Positions 27,888 to 38,556 of a stretch of 64,000 nt of DNA are shown piece by piece. Both the position numbers and the translations under genes were made by a program. The notes under the pieces are model-generated. The model ran no database searches, was not told where the DNA came from, and worked only from the letters and a program-made list of their open reading frames with translations. Positions within the stretch are counted from its first letter, which is position 1, and each line of letters begins with the position of its first letter. The DNA is from Chlorobium sp. (GTDB taxonomy: Bacteria; Bacteroidota; Chlorobiia; Chlorobiales; Chlorobiaceae). The stretch is taken from assembly GCA_005843825.1 (NCBI GenBank), contig SZXX01000044.1, positions 1 through 64,000 on the forward strand. Reading direction: 5' to 3'.

Positions 27888-28703
27888 ATGATTCATAATG
27901 TTTCCTCTGAAAGCCCAATCGGTATTTTTGATTCAGGAATTGGCGGGCTGACTGTTGTCAAGGCTGTTCAGGCCGCCCTTCCCTCAGAACGAATCATCTA
28001 TTTTGGCGATACAGCAAGGGTGCCTTACGGACCGAAGTCCCAGGTTACCATCAGGAAGTATGCTTCTGACGATACACGCATTCTCATGAGGTATCAGCCA
28101 AAAATGATCATTGTCGCCTGCAATACCGTTTCTGCACTTGCTCTAGATGTTGTCGAGAACGCGTGTGGAGCAATTCCTGTCATTGGAGTATTAAAAGCCG
28201 GCGCTGAACTTGCTGTAAAGGCGACAAAAAATAACCGTATCGGTGTTATCGGCACTCAGGCGACAATCTCTTCAAATGCCTATGCCAGTGCAATTAAACT
28301 GCTTAATCCAGAGATAGAGGTCGTTTCAAAAGCCTGTCCTCTTTTTGTCCCGCTTGCTGAAGAGGGCTTTATTGATCATCAAGCGACAAAACTTATTGCA
28401 CACGAATATCTCTCAGACTTCAGAAAACAGGGAATTGATACGCTGGTACTCGGGTGTACACACTACCCGATTCTTCGCCAGGTGATTGAAGATACTATCG
28501 GTCATGGCATCCGTATCATTGACTCGGCCGAAGCTGTAGCCCTGAGAACACAACAACTCATGACGGAGTCAGAACTGCTTAACCACGTCAGGCAAGCTTC
28601 TGCCCCACACCTTCTTGTCAGCGATCTTCCTCAAAAATTCAGCATGCTCTATCAGCTCTTCATGGGTTCAGATATGCCGGATGTTGAACTTGTGGAAGTG
28701 TAG
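27888..28703 (+). CDS. murI: glutamate racemase
   Basis: A 271-aa cofactor-independent racemase supplying D-glutamate for peptidoglycan. The two catalytic cysteines are in [10 protein letters not shown] and LGCTHYPIL. The N-terminal [13 protein letters not shown] is the family signature. It starts 47 bases after ychF on the same strand. Confidence 0.95.
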   Translation: MIHNVSSESPIGIFDSGIGGLTVVKAVQAALPSERIIYFGDTARVPYGPKSQVTIRKYASDDTRILMRYQPKMIIVACNTVSALALDVVENACGAIPVIGVLKAGAELAVKATKNNRIGVIGTQATISSNAYASAIKLLNPEIEVVSKACPLFVPLAEEGFIDHQATKLIAHEYLSDFRKQGIDTLVLGCTHYPILRQVIEDTIGHGIRIIDSAEAVALRTQQLMTESELLNHVRQASAPHLLVSDLPQKFSMLYQLFMGSDMPDVELVEV

Positions 28704-28789
28704 CAACTCATGCTATTCTTTTCGCTTTTGCCTTTTGTATCCATACTTGTTACTTTTGACTTTCCACATTTGATTTAAAGCAAAACAGC

Positions 28790-29761
28790 GTGAAAGTAAA
28801 CCTCGACAGAACCTCGTCAGGATTCTGCATAGGAGTGCAGGGAACCATATTTGTGGCCGAAGAAAAACTTCAGACAGAGGGAGGATTATACTCTTTCGGC
28901 GATGTTGTCCATAATGAGGTCGAGGTGAAACGACTGGAAGCCCTCGGTCTTGTCACCGTTGACGAAGCCGGCTTTAAAAAGCTAAAAAATGCACAGGTGC
29001 TTATCCGTGCACATGGAGAGCCTCCTTCGACCTACAGGATTGCCAAAGAAAACAATCTCGCCATTACCGACACAACCTGTCCTGTAGTTTCAAGGCTTCA
29101 GCGAACAACCCGAATGCTTTATAAGCTGGGCTACCAGATCATTATCTACGGCAAACATACCCACCCAGAGGTTATCGGCATCAACGGTCAATGCGATAAT
29201 TCCGCTGTCATTATCAAACACCCCGACCTCAGCGACCCCGAAGAGATACGTGCGCTTGATCCGGCAAAAAAAACAGCGCTTATTTCCCAGACCACCATGG
29301 ATATTCCCGGGTTTTATGAGCTGAAGGAAAATCTTGAACGCTATTTCGCACCGGCCGGCTCCGGAAAACCGGCTCCATGGATGGCCATCCGTGATATTGA
29401 CATTACGGCCGATATGACAAGCGTGATTGCCATGCCGCAGCATGTGTTCAAGGATACAATCTGCCGGCAGGTATCGAGCAGAAACCAGAAACTCCATGAC
29501 TTCTCTCTTGCCAATGACACGGTCATCTTTGTAGCAGGGAAAAAAAGCTCAAACGGTCAGGTGCTTTTCAATATCTGCAAAGCGGCAAACCCGCACAGTT
29601 ACTTTATTGAAGATGTCGACGAACTTCAGGGTAGATGGTTCATGAACAGTGAAGGAAAGACGGTTGACAATGTCGGCGTATGCGGTGCAACCTCAACGCC
29701 AATGTGGCTTCTTGAAAAAGTGGCCAGCTCTATTGAACAGAACTTTGGACAAACTTCATGA
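28790..29761 (+). CDS. ispH: 4-hydroxy-3-methylbut-2-enyl diphosphate reductase
   Basis: A 323-aa 4Fe-4S enzyme, the last step of the MEP pathway, making IPP and DMAPP for carotenoids, quinones and bacteriochlorophyll tails. The cluster ligands are visible: Cys13 (GFCIG), Cys97 (TTCPVV) and Cys225 (TICRQV). Conserved His41 (VHNE) and the THPE motif (about 124-127) bind the diphosphate and donate protons. The start codon is GTG. Its stop overlaps the start of the next gene by 4 bases (ATGA), so a redox flavoprotein is translationally coupled to it. Confidence 0.95.
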   Translation: MKVNLDRTSSGFCIGVQGTIFVAEEKLQTEGGLYSFGDVVHNEVEVKRLEALGLVTVDEAGFKKLKNAQVLIRAHGEPPSTYRIAKENNLAITDTTCPVVSRLQRTTRMLYKLGYQIIIYGKHTHPEVIGINGQCDNSAVIIKHPDLSDPEEIRALDPAKKTALISQTTMDIPGFYELKENLERYFAPAGSGKPAPWMAIRDIDITADMTSVIAMPQHVFKDTICRQVSSRNQKLHDFSLANDTVIFVAGKKSSNGQVLFNICKAANPHSYFIEDVDELQGRWFMNSEGKTVDNVGVCGATSTPMWLLEKVASSIEQNFGQTS

Positions 29762-31728
29762 ATTCACTCTCTCTTACCATCAACGGGCAGCACGTTACGG
29801 CCTCACCCGATCTATCGATTCTTGAAGCCGCAACTAAAGCCGGCATTGAGATTCCTACCCTTTGTTTTCATGATTCCCTTCACGAAACGGGGTCATGCTG
29901 GATGTGCATTGTGGAAATCAAGGGGAAAAACCGTTTTGTTCCAGCATGCCACACGCTCGTATCGGAAGGCATGGTCATTGAAACTGACAATGATACCCTG
30001 AACTCGATGAGAAGGCAAAGCCTTGAAAACATCATCGAAGAACATAGCGGTGACTGCATGGGACCCTGTGAACTGTCATGCCCTGCAGGTTGCGATATTC
30101 CAGACTTTATCGCAGCAATTTCTCAACAGAATGACAGAGAGGCTCTCAAAATAATCAAGGACACAATTCCTCTTCCAGGAATCCTCGGCAGAATCTGCCC
30201 TGCTCCCTGTGAAGACGAATGCAGAAGGCATGGCATAGATACTCCCGTGTCTATCTGTTCCCTGAAACGGTATGCCGCTGATAGAGACAGCGCAGAAACC
30301 GATCGGTTTGTTCCTGAAATTGCCCGGAAAACAGGGAAAAAAGTAGCGGTTATAGGAGCTGGACCAGGCGGACTTAGCGCTGCTTACTTTCTGCTCCGCA
30401 ATGGACATGCAGTAACAATTTTCGAATCCAGTGATCATGCCGGAGGTATGATGCGCTATGGAATTCCCCGCTTCAGACTTCCCGAAAATGTTATTGAGAG
30501 TGATATTGCAACACTGCTGGCTATGGGTGTTGAGTTCCGCTTCAACACAACATTCGGCAGACATATCAATGCCGACACCCTGAAAAAGGAATATGATGCC
30601 CTGTTTCTTGCTGTAGGGGCACAGATTGCCTCACGCATGAACATTCCCGGTGAACATGAACCCGGAGTAATCAGCGGTATTGAGTTTCTTCGTAAAGCAT
30701 CTTGCGGCGAGCCCCAGCATGTCGGAGAGCGTGTCATAGTAACAGGTGGCGGAGATACAGCTATTGATGCTGCACGAACAGCGATTCGTCTTGGAGCATC
30801 AACAGTAACCATCCTGTATCGACGCTCAAAACTTGAGATGCCGGCAAATCCCGCCGAAATTAAGGACGCGCTTGCCGAAGGCATCTCACTTATTGAGTAC
30901 GCTGCTCCTGTGGCAATCAGAACCCTCAACGGTTCACTTGAAATCACCGCAATACGAATGCAGCCAGGCGAACAGGACCATACCGGGCGCCGCAAGCCGG
31001 TCCCTGTCGAAGGGTCAGAGTTCACTGTAGCCGCTGATACTATTATATCTGCAATCGGACAGCAGATTGATCCTGATGCAGGGCATGCCGCAGAAATAGG
31101 CATTGAGAAGGGCGGGGAACTTCAAGTACATCCCGAGACCCTGCAGTCCCTGGTACCATGGATATTTGCCGGAGGAGACTGTGTAACCGGCACCAATATT
31201 GCAATACGCGCTGTTGAGCAGGGGAAACGTGCTGCTCAAGCCATCAACCTCTTTTTAAACGGTGAAGTGCCCATTGCCGGGAAACACTCTTTCAACTCGT
31301 CCTTCGGAGCAAGGGATGAAGCTCCAAAGGCATTCTATCAGGGTAAACCTCCAGCAGAAAGAGTCCCAATGCCTGAATTATCCCTCGAAAAACGATCAAA
31401 AAGTTTCGTAGAAGTTGCCTTAGGCTACAGCGAAGATTTTGCCCGCCAGGAAGCCCTGAGATGCCTCCAGTGCCGGTGCGGCGCCATCACAGATTGCCGT
31501 CTGAGGGAGCTTTCAAGTCGTTTTGCTCCCTTTACAAAGGCAGAAACCCATGATCATACAGGCTTTTATAAAGCGGCAAAAGCCGATATACTTATGGAAA
31601 GAGAGAAGTGCGTTGACTGCGGAATATGCGTCCGCATGCTTGAGCAGTCAGAAGGCGATGCAGCCTTTGAGGGTGCCCTCATAACAGAAAGCTGTCCTAC
31701 CGGGGCGATTTCCTTAAACGGGAGGTAA
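29758..31728 (+). CDS. multi-Fe-S NAD(P)H-type flavoprotein (2Fe-2S + GltD-like + 4Fe-4S)
   Basis: A 656-aa soluble redox protein. Domains in order: a NuoG-like 2Fe-2S ferredoxin domain (Cys36, 47, 50, 64), the adjacent Cys-rich [14 protein letters not shown] segment (Cys100, 104, 108, 112), GltD-like N-terminal Cys ([10 protein letters not shown]), FAD site [17 protein letters not shown](P) site [19 protein letters not shown] for flavin tail binding, and C-terminal CLQCRCG plus CVDCGIC...CPTG for further clusters. It should pass electrons between NAD(P)H and an iron-sulfur acceptor. The 4-base overlap with ispH suggests it may supply IspH with electrons. Close relatives are glutamate synthase small subunits and NfnB-like proteins, but no GltB is nearby. 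Confidence 0.8.
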   Translation: MNSLSLTINGQHVTASPDLSILEAATKAGIEIPTLCFHDSLHETGSCWMCIVEIKGKNRFVPACHTLVSEGMVIETDNDTLNSMRRQSLENIIEEHSGDCMGPCELSCPAGCDIPDFIAAISQQNDREALKIIKDTIPLPGILGRICPAPCEDECRRHGIDTPVSICSLKRYAADRDSAETDRFVPEIARKTGKKVAVIGAGPGGLSAAYFLLRNGHAVTIFESSDHAGGMMRYGIPRFRLPENVIESDIATLLAMGVEFRFNTTFGRHINADTLKKEYDALFLAVGAQIASRMNIPGEHEPGVISGIEFLRKASCGEPQHVGERVIVTGGGDTAIDAARTAIRLGASTVTILYRRSKLEMPANPAEIKDALAEGISLIEYAAPVAIRTLNGSLEITAIRMQPGEQDHTGRRKPVPVEGSEFTVAADTIISAIGQQIDPDAGHAAEIGIEKGGELQVHPETLQSLVPWIFAGGDCVTGTNIAIRAVEQGKRAAQAINLFLNGEVPIAGKHSFNSSFGARDEAPKAFYQGKPPAERVPMPELSLEKRSKSFVEVALGYSEDFARQEALRCLQCRCGAITDCRLRELSSRFAPFTKAETHDHTGFYKAAKADILMEREKCVDCGICVRMLEQSEGDAAFEGALITESCPTGAISLNGR

Positions 31729-31738
31729 CAACAAAACG

Positions 31739-32017
31739 TTACTTTTTTGGAGATTTCAGGAAGTCAAAGATATGACCGAACAAGGTCGTGACAGAATGCA
31801 ATATGTTCTTGAACCAGAGACCAATATGTTGAAAAGCTTCATGCGTCGCACCTCCTGTGAGCTGGAGATAGGCCGCATAAAGCACCAGAACAGCAGCTAT
31901 CACAAGAAATAATCGCATGACTCTTCTCAAAAAAGAGAACAGGATCATGATCGCAATGATAACCGCGATAACAAACACTACAGGATGACCAACGAGATAG
32001 TCAATAGCTTTTTCCAT
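31739..32017 (-). CDS. small hypothetical inner-membrane protein
   Basis: A 92-aa protein with two hydrophobic helices near the N-terminus (VVFVIAVIIAIMILFSFL and LFLVIAAVLVLYAAYL) joined by a basic RRVMR turn, then an amphipathic C-terminus ending in KSPKK. No family is recognised. It lies 17 bases downstream of lpxB and is probably co-transcribed with it. Confidence 0.65.
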   Translation of the reverse strand: MEKAIDYLVGHPVVFVIAVIIAIMILFSFLRRVMRLFLVIAAVLVLYAAYLQLTGGATHEAFQHIGLWFKNILHSVTTLFGHIFDFLKSPKK

Positions 32018-32034
32018 AGTTACGTTCTCTTTGT

Positions 32035-33180
32035 TTAAAGATATTCCTGTAAGATCCCCGCAATTTTTATAGAAGGTGAAGCGCTGGCAAGCTTATCCCG
32101 TGCTGCAAGCAACTCCCTGCGCATAGCAGCAGCCGAGTCAGGGTTATCAAGAATCATTCTGGCAGTCCGGTATATCTCCGCTCCGTTAGCCTCATGCTGG
32201 ATAAGTTCAGGAACAGCCCTCTCACTGCTCCCAAGTCCTTTAGCAACTATATTGGCCAGTGATATATTTTTCAGCTTTACAACGAGACGCCCTATCAGGT
32301 AGTTAAGCATCCCCGTTTTATAGACAACAATCATCGGTACGCCAAAACAAAGCGATTCAAGGGTTGCTGTTCCTGAGGTTACTAAAGCAAGATCACTGTA
32401 CTGCATGACCTCATAGGCTGAACACTGTATAATGGAGAGATCCCTGTACTGGGCCAACTGAGTATAACTGGAGTCATCAAGATGCGGAGCACGACCGAAT
32501 AGAAATACCACCCGGTACTCCCTGCTCAGCAGTCGGGCAGCTTTAAGCATTTCAGGCAGGATATGAGCTATCTCCTGCGGGCGACTTCCTGGAAGAAGCC
32601 CGATAAGCCTTATATCCGGCGCGACAGAATGCTTCTGTACAAATAACTCTCTGGAAGGAAGAGAGAGTTCTGCAAGCTGCTCAATCACCGGGTGACCGAC
32701 AAATTCCGCAGCTATGCCATGCCGGCGAAAAAAATCAACCTCAAAATCAAAAATAACAAGCAGTCGATCTACATCTCGCCTGATAGCCTTTACACGCCCC
32801 TCTTTCCATGCCCAGACCTGGGGGGAGATATAATAGATAACCGGAATATCAAGCTCACGAAAAAAGCGCGCCATCAGCAGGTTCATGCCCGGGTAATCAA
32901 CAAGCAGAGCAGCCAGAGGCTTTTCCCTTCGCACCGCCTCCTTGAGATCACGAATAACACGTCGCAGAAATCCCGTATGCTTCAGCACATCAACAAATCC
33001 CATGATACTCGTCTGTGAGCAATCATAAAGCAGATCAGCGCCAAGAGCCCGAAGTTTTTCACCGCCTATACCGAACACCTTGACATCAGGCCTTGCCTTC
33101 AACAGTTCAGCAATCACTCCGGCGGCATGCATATCACCTGAAACTTCACCAGCTAAAACAAAAAGCTTCTTTGCCATCAA
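32035..33180 (-). CDS. lpxB: lipid-A-disaccharide synthase
   Basis: A 381-aa GT19 glycosyltransferase that joins UDP-2,3-diacylglucosamine and lipid X to make the lipid A disaccharide at the inner face of the inner membrane. The N-terminus LFVLAGEVSGDMHAA is the family signature; IYYISPQVWAWK and LLPGSRPQEI are conserved donor-site stretches. The start is one of two adjacent Met codons. It confirms a Gram-negative LPS-bearing cell. Confidence 0.94.
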   Translation of the reverse strand: MMAKKLFVLAGEVSGDMHAAGVIAELLKARPDVKVFGIGGEKLRALGADLLYDCSQTSIMGFVDVLKHTGFLRRVIRDLKEAVRREKPLAALLVDYPGMNLLMARFFRELDIPVIYYISPQVWAWKEGRVKAIRRDVDRLLVIFDFEVDFFRRHGIAAEFVGHPVIEQLAELSLPSRELFVQKHSVAPDIRLIGLLPGSRPQEIAHILPEMLKAARLLSREYRVVFLFGRAPHLDDSSYTQLAQYRDLSIIQCSAYEVMQYSDLALVTSGTATLESLCFGVPMIVVYKTGMLNYLIGRLVVKLKNISLANIVAKGLGSSERAVPELIQHEANGAEIYRTARMILDNPDSAAAMRRELLAARDKLASASPSIKIAGILQEYL

Positions 33181-33282
33181 AAAAGAGAGATAATTGGATG
33201 AACGACAGGGAAACTGTATTTTCCGACATCACAACATTGACTTACTACGTTTCGATTTTCATTATATCAAAATCAATAAAGA

Positions 33283-34665
33283 ATGCAAGTTAAATTCGGT
33301 ACTGACGGATGGCGAGCGATTATAGCAAAGGATTATACCTATGATAACCTGAAACTGGCAGCACTCGCCTCTGCCCGTTACTTTCTCCAGCATCCAAACA
33401 GCGCAAAGGGTGTATGTGTTGGTTACGATACCCGTTTCATGTCAAGAGAGTTTGCAGAATATACCGCTGAAGTCTTCTCATCCCAGGGACTGAAGGTATT
33501 TCTGTCAGACAGTTTTGTTTCAACTCCCGCTGTCTCTCTCTATACAAAAGCAAAGCAGCTTGCAGGCGGAATTGTCATTACTGCATCACACAATCCTGCC
33601 ATCTATAACGGGTTCAAGGTCAAGGCCTCCTACGGCGGTCCGGCTCACCCGGAAGTTATTGCGGAAATTGAAACTATCCTTCCGCAAATTGATCCGCAAA
33701 CCCCGGTTGTACCCGATTCTAAACTGATCGAGCTGACCGATATGAAAGGTTTTTATCTGACCTATCTGAAAAGCAGCATTGATCTTCCGCTTATTCGCGA
33801 GTCAAGAATAAAAATTGCCCATAACGCCATGTTCGGCGCCGGCCAGGATCTTATCACCAGCCTGTTTGATGAATCGATGCTCAGCTGCTATCACTGCAGC
33901 ATCAACCCGGGTTTCGGAGGCATTAATCCCGAACCTATTCCTCAGTATATCGAAGAATTTATCGAGTTCTTTAAAGAGGTTGAGCCTGATGTCGCCATAA
34001 TCAATGACGGAGATGCAGACAGAATAGGCATGCTCGATGAAAACGGCGCTTTTGTGGACTCCCATAAACTCTTTGCCATTATCCTCAAGGATCTTGTTGA
34101 ACAGAAGCATCAAACCGGCGAAGTTGCAAAAACATTTGCCCTTACTGATGTAATCGATAAAATCTGCAAAAAGTATAACCTTATCATGCATGAACTGCCG
34201 GTCGGATTCAAGCATGTCAGTAAGCTCATGACGACCAACAACATCCTTATCGGAGGTGAAGAATCCGGTGGCATAGGCATTACCTCATTCCTTCCTGAAC
34301 GAGATGGCGTTTACACAGGTCTGCTGATCCTTGAAATGATGACCCGCAGAGACAAAAAACTTTCTGAGCTTGTTCAGGAACTCTACGATGAATACGGGTT
34401 TTTCTGTTATAACCGACTCGACCTGCGCGTCAGCGACGAAATAAAACAGGCTATTATTGACCGCGCATCCACAGGCAACCTTGAAAATATTGCTGGATAC
34501 AAAATCCTGAAATTCAACAATCTTGACGGCTTCAAATATCACTTTGAAGGTGGATGGATGCTGATACGACCTTCCGGAACAGAACCGGTACTGCGCCTCT
34601 ATTGTGAAGCCGACTCACAGGAAAAGGTTGACAAGGTTCTTGCTTTTGCAGCAAAGCTTGCCTGA
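33283..34665 (+). CDS. phosphoglucomutase/phosphomannomutase family protein
   Basis: A 460-aa alpha-D-phosphohexomutase. The phosphoserine loop TASHNP has Ser102; the Mg-binding loop is DGDADR (about 243-248); the sugar loop is GGEESGG; and the C-terminal phosphate-binding loop is RPSGTEP. All four active-site loops are intact. The sequence alone does not separate phosphoglucomutase, phosphomannomutase or phosphoglucosamine mutase. It could feed glycogen, LPS or exopolysaccharide precursors. Confidence 0.88.
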   Translation: MQVKFGTDGWRAIIAKDYTYDNLKLAALASARYFLQHPNSAKGVCVGYDTRFMSREFAEYTAEVFSSQGLKVFLSDSFVSTPAVSLYTKAKQLAGGIVITASHNPAIYNGFKVKASYGGPAHPEVIAEIETILPQIDPQTPVVPDSKLIELTDMKGFYLTYLKSSIDLPLIRESRIKIAHNAMFGAGQDLITSLFDESMLSCYHCSINPGFGGINPEPIPQYIEEFIEFFKEVEPDVAIINDGDADRIGMLDENGAFVDSHKLFAIILKDLVEQKHQTGEVAKTFALTDVIDKICKKYNLIMHELPVGFKHVSKLMTTNNILIGGEESGGIGITSFLPERDGVYTGLLILEMMTRRDKKLSELVQELYDEYGFFCYNRLDLRVSDEIKQAIIDRASTGNLENIAGYKILKFNNLDGFKYHFEGGWMLIRPSGTEPVLRLYCEADSQEKVDKVLAFAAKLA

Positions 34666-34686
34666 TAAGCTATTGAGCAATAATTA

Positions 34687-34734
34687 CTGAATGACGATTT
34701 GCCTGGATTTTCCATCAGGGAGATCGTCATTCAG
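34687..34734 (+). terminator. hairpin after the phosphohexomutase gene
   Basis: A perfect 12-bp outer stem (CTGAATGACGAT / ATCGTCATTCAG) encloses a second small CCTG...CAGG stem. No T-run follows, so this is either a rho-assisted or mRNA-stabilising hairpin rather than a classical intrinsic terminator. Confidence 0.5.
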
Positions 34735-34834
34735 CGTTTGCCCGATTTAATTGAGAGTCCCAGCGCATGAATTTCAGTGTTCTGACGTCGAAACAGGTGA
34801 GCATTCAAATATGTTTCCTGGGAGATAAAGCCAA

Positions 34835-35455
34835 TTGTATGAGTTTACAGCTAATGCGGAAAAGACAGCAATCGTCAGCGCATTGAAAAATAGTGCATTG
34901 CAAAAATCAGGTATGGCATCGAAAGAAGAGTCGTTCAGGTACCTTGTTGCCGAACACCAGGAAATGGTCATCAATACCTGCTACCGATTTGTCTTTAACC
35001 GGGAAGATGCTGAAGATCTTGCCCAGGGTGTTTTTATCGAAGTATTCCGATCTCTTGAACAGTTCAGGGAAGAAGCCAAACTATCAACATGGATATACCG
35101 GATCGCCGTTACTAAATCCCTTGACCACCTGCGCCGTTTGAAACGGAAAAAACGGTTCAGCTCATTAAAAAGAGTAATCGGGATTGAGGATCCGTCCTCC
35201 GACATTGCAGCTCCACACAGTGATAATCCTCTCGAAGCATTAGCCGGAAACGAGCAGGCCGACATCCTGCAGAACGCTCTCTGGACACTCCCCGACAGCC
35301 AGAAAACCGCGTTTCTGCTCAGCAAACAAGAGGGATTCAGTAATCAGGAAATCGCTGATATTCTCAAAACATCGGTATCAGCCGTTGAATCTCTTGTACA
35401 CCGGGCAAAAAAAAACCTTCACGACAAGCTCTATGCATACTACACTCAGCAATGA
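34835..35455 (+). CDS. ECF-type RNA polymerase sigma factor
   Basis: A sigma-70 family protein of 206 aa. Region 2 ([44 protein letters not shown]) has the DAEDLAQ motif, and region 4 is a HTH ([36 protein letters not shown]). There is no region 1.1 or 3, as in ECF factors. The start is uncertain: TTG at 34835 follows a GGGAG site, while an in-frame ATG at 34913 (MASKEES) would give 180 aa. It is followed by a small membrane protein and a periplasmic sensor-like protein, the usual sigma/anti-sigma arrangement. Confidence 0.88.
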   Translation: MYEFTANAEKTAIVSALKNSALQKSGMASKEESFRYLVAEHQEMVINTCYRFVFNREDAEDLAQGVFIEVFRSLEQFREEAKLSTWIYRIAVTKSLDHLRRLKRKKRFSSLKRVIGIEDPSSDIAAPHSDNPLEALAGNEQADILQNALWTLPDSQKTAFLLSKQEGFSNQEIADILKTSVSAVESLVHRAKKNLHDKLYAYYTQQ

Positions 35456-35500
35456 TTTTATTAAAACCACAGGTTTTTCTCCTGCCTGTCGTCAGATATA

Positions 35501-35905
35501 ATGAAACAGGAACTTATGATGAAACAGCGTAACAACAACATAGAGGCACAGGTCACAAGAACCATGAAGCAGCTTGATGAGATGAAGCCTCTCGAGGTTA
35601 ATCATTTTTTCAGAGCCCGTCTTATGCAGAGAGTTGAGCGTGAGTTCGGTCCGGGATCGAAACATTCAAATTCCGCTGCCGAAAACCGCTTCGCTTTACG
35701 TCTTGCGTTTTTCACACTGCTTATTATTGTCAATGTTGGTGCAGCAGTTGTGTCCATTCAGCAGAATAACCCGAAACCAACATCAGGCATCAGCGAAATG
35801 CTCGACAAGCTGAGTGATGACTATTCAAGCCATGAGTTTGCATACTATGACCAGGCCAGCGCCAATGCGGCAGAAACAGGTACGACTGAAAACCAGGCAC
35901 CGTGA
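35501..35905 (+). CDS. small single-TM protein, candidate anti-sigma factor
   Basis: A 134-aa protein with a basic/helical N-terminal cytoplasmic part (about 1-65, VTRTMKQLDEMKPLEVNHFF), one TM helix (LAFFTLLIIVNVGAAVVSI) and a short periplasmic tail. No zinc-binding anti-sigma motif (HxxxCxxC) is seen. Position directly after the ECF sigma gene and topology suggest it sequesters the sigma factor, comparable to CnrY; this is inference from context. Confidence 0.6.
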   Translation: MKQELMMKQRNNNIEAQVTRTMKQLDEMKPLEVNHFFRARLMQRVEREFGPGSKHSNSAAENRFALRLAFFTLLIIVNVGAAVVSIQQNNPKPTSGISEMLDKLSDDYSSHEFAYYDQASANAAETGTTENQAP

Positions 35906-35968
35906 CAAAAGGATGATCATGTGTACTGATACTGATCACCTCAACACTATTAATTGAAAAAATATACT

Positions 35969-36499
35969 ATGAACTTTTTCACCTCAAAACGCTTAATAAC
36001 CATAGCGTTTATAATACTTATTCTGCTCAATGTAACACTGGTCAGTGCTTTATGGGTTCAGCACTCCTGCAGGCCGGAACCTCCTCACGGAGGGCGTCAG
36101 TTCAACCATGAGAGCTTTTTGACCAGAGAACTTTCTCTCAGTGAATCACAAACGACCAGTTTCGAAAAACTGCGACAGGAGCATTTTCTCAAAGTCAGAC
36201 CTGAAATGGAGGCCATTACTCCGCTGAAAAAACAACTGATAGAGGAGTCTCTTAAAGATAATCCCGATAGTAAAAGATCAGATTCCCTTGTTGCTGCAAT
36301 AGGTGTTCATCAGGCCGCAATAGAGCGTGAACTGGTTCTTCATTTTCATCAACTTGCCAAACTCTGCACACCCGAACAAAGGGGCCGGTTAAAAGAGGTA
36401 CTTGAAAAAATGGCAACTCACAGAATGCATGGAGGAAAAGGACGATGGGGTGAAGCCTCTCCTGCTGTCAAAGGAGATGACAACCGACCTACGCGATAA
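35969..36499 (+). CDS. Spy/CnrX-like periplasmic protein
   Basis: A 176-aa protein from the ATG at 35969. It has an N-terminal TM anchor (ITIAFIILILLNVTLVSALW), then a helical, charged periplasmic domain with SLSESQTTSFEKLRQEHF and LCTPEQRGRLKEVLEKM. The L-T-x-x-Q/E-Q pattern and His-rich stretches (HGG, HFHQL, HRMHGGKG) fit the heavy-metal-sensor/CpxP-Spy superfamily (CnrX, ZraP). With the two upstream genes it forms a probable sigma - anti-sigma - sensor unit. Metal binding is not demonstrated. Confidence 0.72.
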   Translation: MNFFTSKRLITIAFIILILLNVTLVSALWVQHSCRPEPPHGGRQFNHESFLTRELSLSESQTTSFEKLRQEHFLKVRPEMEAITPLKKQLIEESLKDNPDSKRSDSLVAAIGVHQAAIERELVLHFHQLAKLCTPEQRGRLKEVLEKMATHRMHGGKGRWGEASPAVKGDDNRPTR

Positions 36500-36533
36500 T
36501 GACAAACATCAGGGAGGCAAAAAGGTGGGGCAA

Positions 36534-38048
36534 TCAGTTGCGCAGAAACTTATTTCCCACTTTAACGGCAACGAGCCTGGTTTCAACACGGAAAAGCGCC
36601 ATCGCAACCGCAAGATAAAGAGCAAGCATTGCTACTTTTATGCCAACGATCGTTCCTGACTGCAACAGCTCCGGTCCCAGAGCAAACTGGATCCATCCCA
36701 GTGCCAGCCCCGACAGAAACAACAGAAAAAGTTTGAGCCAGTCATAGTTGACTGGAAAGACTTTCAGGGAGTACCAGGCCATAACAAGGCACATCACAAC
36801 AGTACCGGCAACAATAGCATACGCTGCACCATCCATACCTCGTAATGGAACAAGCCACCAGCAGAAGAGTGCTGTAACGGCTGCACCGGCAAACGTGACG
36901 ACAGGCAGATATCGGGTATTGCCAGTTATAAGAATACCGGCAGAAAGATTGGTCGATACCATATCAAACACATAACTCACAAAAATCCATGGCAATATGG
37001 AAAGCCCGATCCAGTAACGGGGAGGGAGCAGGTAAAAACTGCCTGCATAGTGATAACGGACAAGATCAGGAACAAAATAGGTAGCCGCAAGTGCCAGAAA
37101 CATGGTAACAAAGGTTGAAATGCTCAGCACATGCTGAAACAGCCTTTTCGCATCCGGGTCTTTTGCATGCTGCAGAAAAAAAGGCTGCCATGCAAAACGG
37201 AATACCTGGATAAAAAGCTGCAGTACCACCCCGAACGCGGCAATCCTTCCATAAATACCGACAATATCAGATGGCTGATAGCCTTTCCCATAGATATGCT
37301 CTATCTGCGAAGCTGGTATGCGGATTAAAATATTCCGGTCAATCAGATGAATCAAGAGCCCGGCAATCCCCGTCGGTACGTAAGGCAAGCCTATGCGAAG
37401 CATTTCACGAAGCTGCGTCGCTGAAAAGAAGATTCTGAACTGACTGAAAACAGGAATAACCAGCAAAAGACTGACCAGAGAGCCGAAAGCCTCGGCAATA
37501 AAAACCCCGGGCAACCCGGTATGGAGAGGTACAATAAGAATAACTGCACTGACGACGACAGCAATCACTCCGACTACCCTGGCAATGGCAAATTGCAAAG
37601 CCTTTCTTTTCAGCCGAAGCTCCGCAAATGGAATAACCAGAAGAGTGTCAATCCACAAAATAAGTGCAGCATAACGCACAAACGTGAAATCTGTAGTCGA
37701 TAACCCGATTAACTGAGCAATAAGTGGAGCAAAAAATACTATACCCAGTGCAAACAGCGTAGAGGTAACAAACAGGGTAAGAAAGGCCGTTGAGAAAAGC
37801 TGCGTTTCATCACGATCTTTATGAGCTGAATCTGAAACCACTTTGAGGTACGAGGTCTCAAGCCCATACGAAAACAAGACATTTGCCAAGGCTATGTTGG
37901 CATAGATAATGGTCTGCACACCATTATCAAATGTTGAAAGTTTATTGGCATAGAGGGGAACCAGCAGATAGTTGAGACTGCGAGCCAGTATGGTACTCGA
38001 ACCGTAGATAACGGTGTCTTTGAAAAGAAGCTTTAATTTTGAAAGCAT
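36534..38048 (-). CDS. Wzx-type polysaccharide flippase / oligosaccharide translocase
   Basis: A 504-aa membrane protein with roughly 14 hydrophobic segments, of the MATE-like polysaccharide biosynthesis (MOP) superfamily. The opening [30 protein letters not shown] is typical of these exporters. It would flip lipid-linked oligosaccharide units across the inner membrane for surface polysaccharide or LPS. No glycosyltransferases sit next to it, so the substrate is open. It converges with the periplasmic sensor gene. Confidence 0.88.
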   Translation of the reverse strand: MLSKLKLLFKDTVIYGSSTILARSLNYLLVPLYANKLSTFDNGVQTIIYANIALANVLFSYGLETSYLKVVSDSAHKDRDETQLFSTAFLTLFVTSTLFALGIVFFAPLIAQLIGLSTTDFTFVRYAALILWIDTLLVIPFAELRLKRKALQFAIARVVGVIAVVVSAVILIVPLHTGLPGVFIAEAFGSLVSLLLVIPVFSQFRIFFSATQLREMLRIGLPYVPTGIAGLLIHLIDRNILIRIPASQIEHIYGKGYQPSDIVGIYGRIAAFGVVLQLFIQVFRFAWQPFFLQHAKDPDAKRLFQHVLSISTFVTMFLALAATYFVPDLVRYHYAGSFYLLPPRYWIGLSILPWIFVSYVFDMVSTNLSAGILITGNTRYLPVVTFAGAAVTALFCWWLVPLRGMDGAAYAIVAGTVVMCLVMAWYSLKVFPVNYDWLKLFLLFLSGLALGWIQFALGPELLQSGTIVGIKVAMLALYLAVAMALFRVETRLVAVKVGNKFLRN

Positions 38049-38071
38049 GCAAAAAATAAAATCAGAAAAAC

Positions 38072-38434
38072 TTAACCATTACCTTCTGCAGCCGTCCCTG
38101 TCACTTCAGAACCATTGGCAGCCGCCTTTTGCTTCCTTATCGCCTCCGCATCAATCTGAAACCGTCCGTCTTTCTGGATAACGGGAATTCTTGATATAAC
38201 CTCCTTGAGATGGCGCTGGGCTTCCGCCTGCTGCTGCTTGAGTTTTTCAAGTTCATCACCATGCAGACCCACAGGATTATCCTTATCAATCAGCGAATCC
38301 TTAAACGACTCTATTTCCAGGTTCTGCTCTCTTTTCATGTACCCTACAAACTTGTTGAACAAAAAAATAAACAAGGAAAACACCGAAAGAGATAACGCCA
38401 TAACGAGAACCCAGCTCATCGAATCAAAATTCAT
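38072..38434 (-). CDS. hypothetical single-TM protein
   Basis: A 120-aa protein with an N-terminal TM helix ([22 protein letters not shown]) and a charged cytoplasmic domain predicted helical ([25 protein letters not shown]), ending in an Ala/Gly/Thr-rich tail. No family is recognised. It is 24 bases upstream of the flippase and on its strand, so likely co-transcribed. Confidence 0.65.
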   Translation of the reverse strand: MNFDSMSWVLVMALSLSVFSLFIFLFNKFVGYMKREQNLEIESFKDSLIDKDNPVGLHGDELEKLKQQQAEAQRHLKEVISRIPVIQKDGRFQIDAEAIRKQKAAANGSEVTGTAAEGNG

Positions 38435-38556
38435 GTCAGTAACGTTATGATTAGTAAACCAAATGGTAATTACCCAATTTAGCCGATATTACACTTTATA
38501 AAAAGAGTAACTGATTTTCTTTTTTTTATTGAAGCACACAGATTCATTACGATGCC

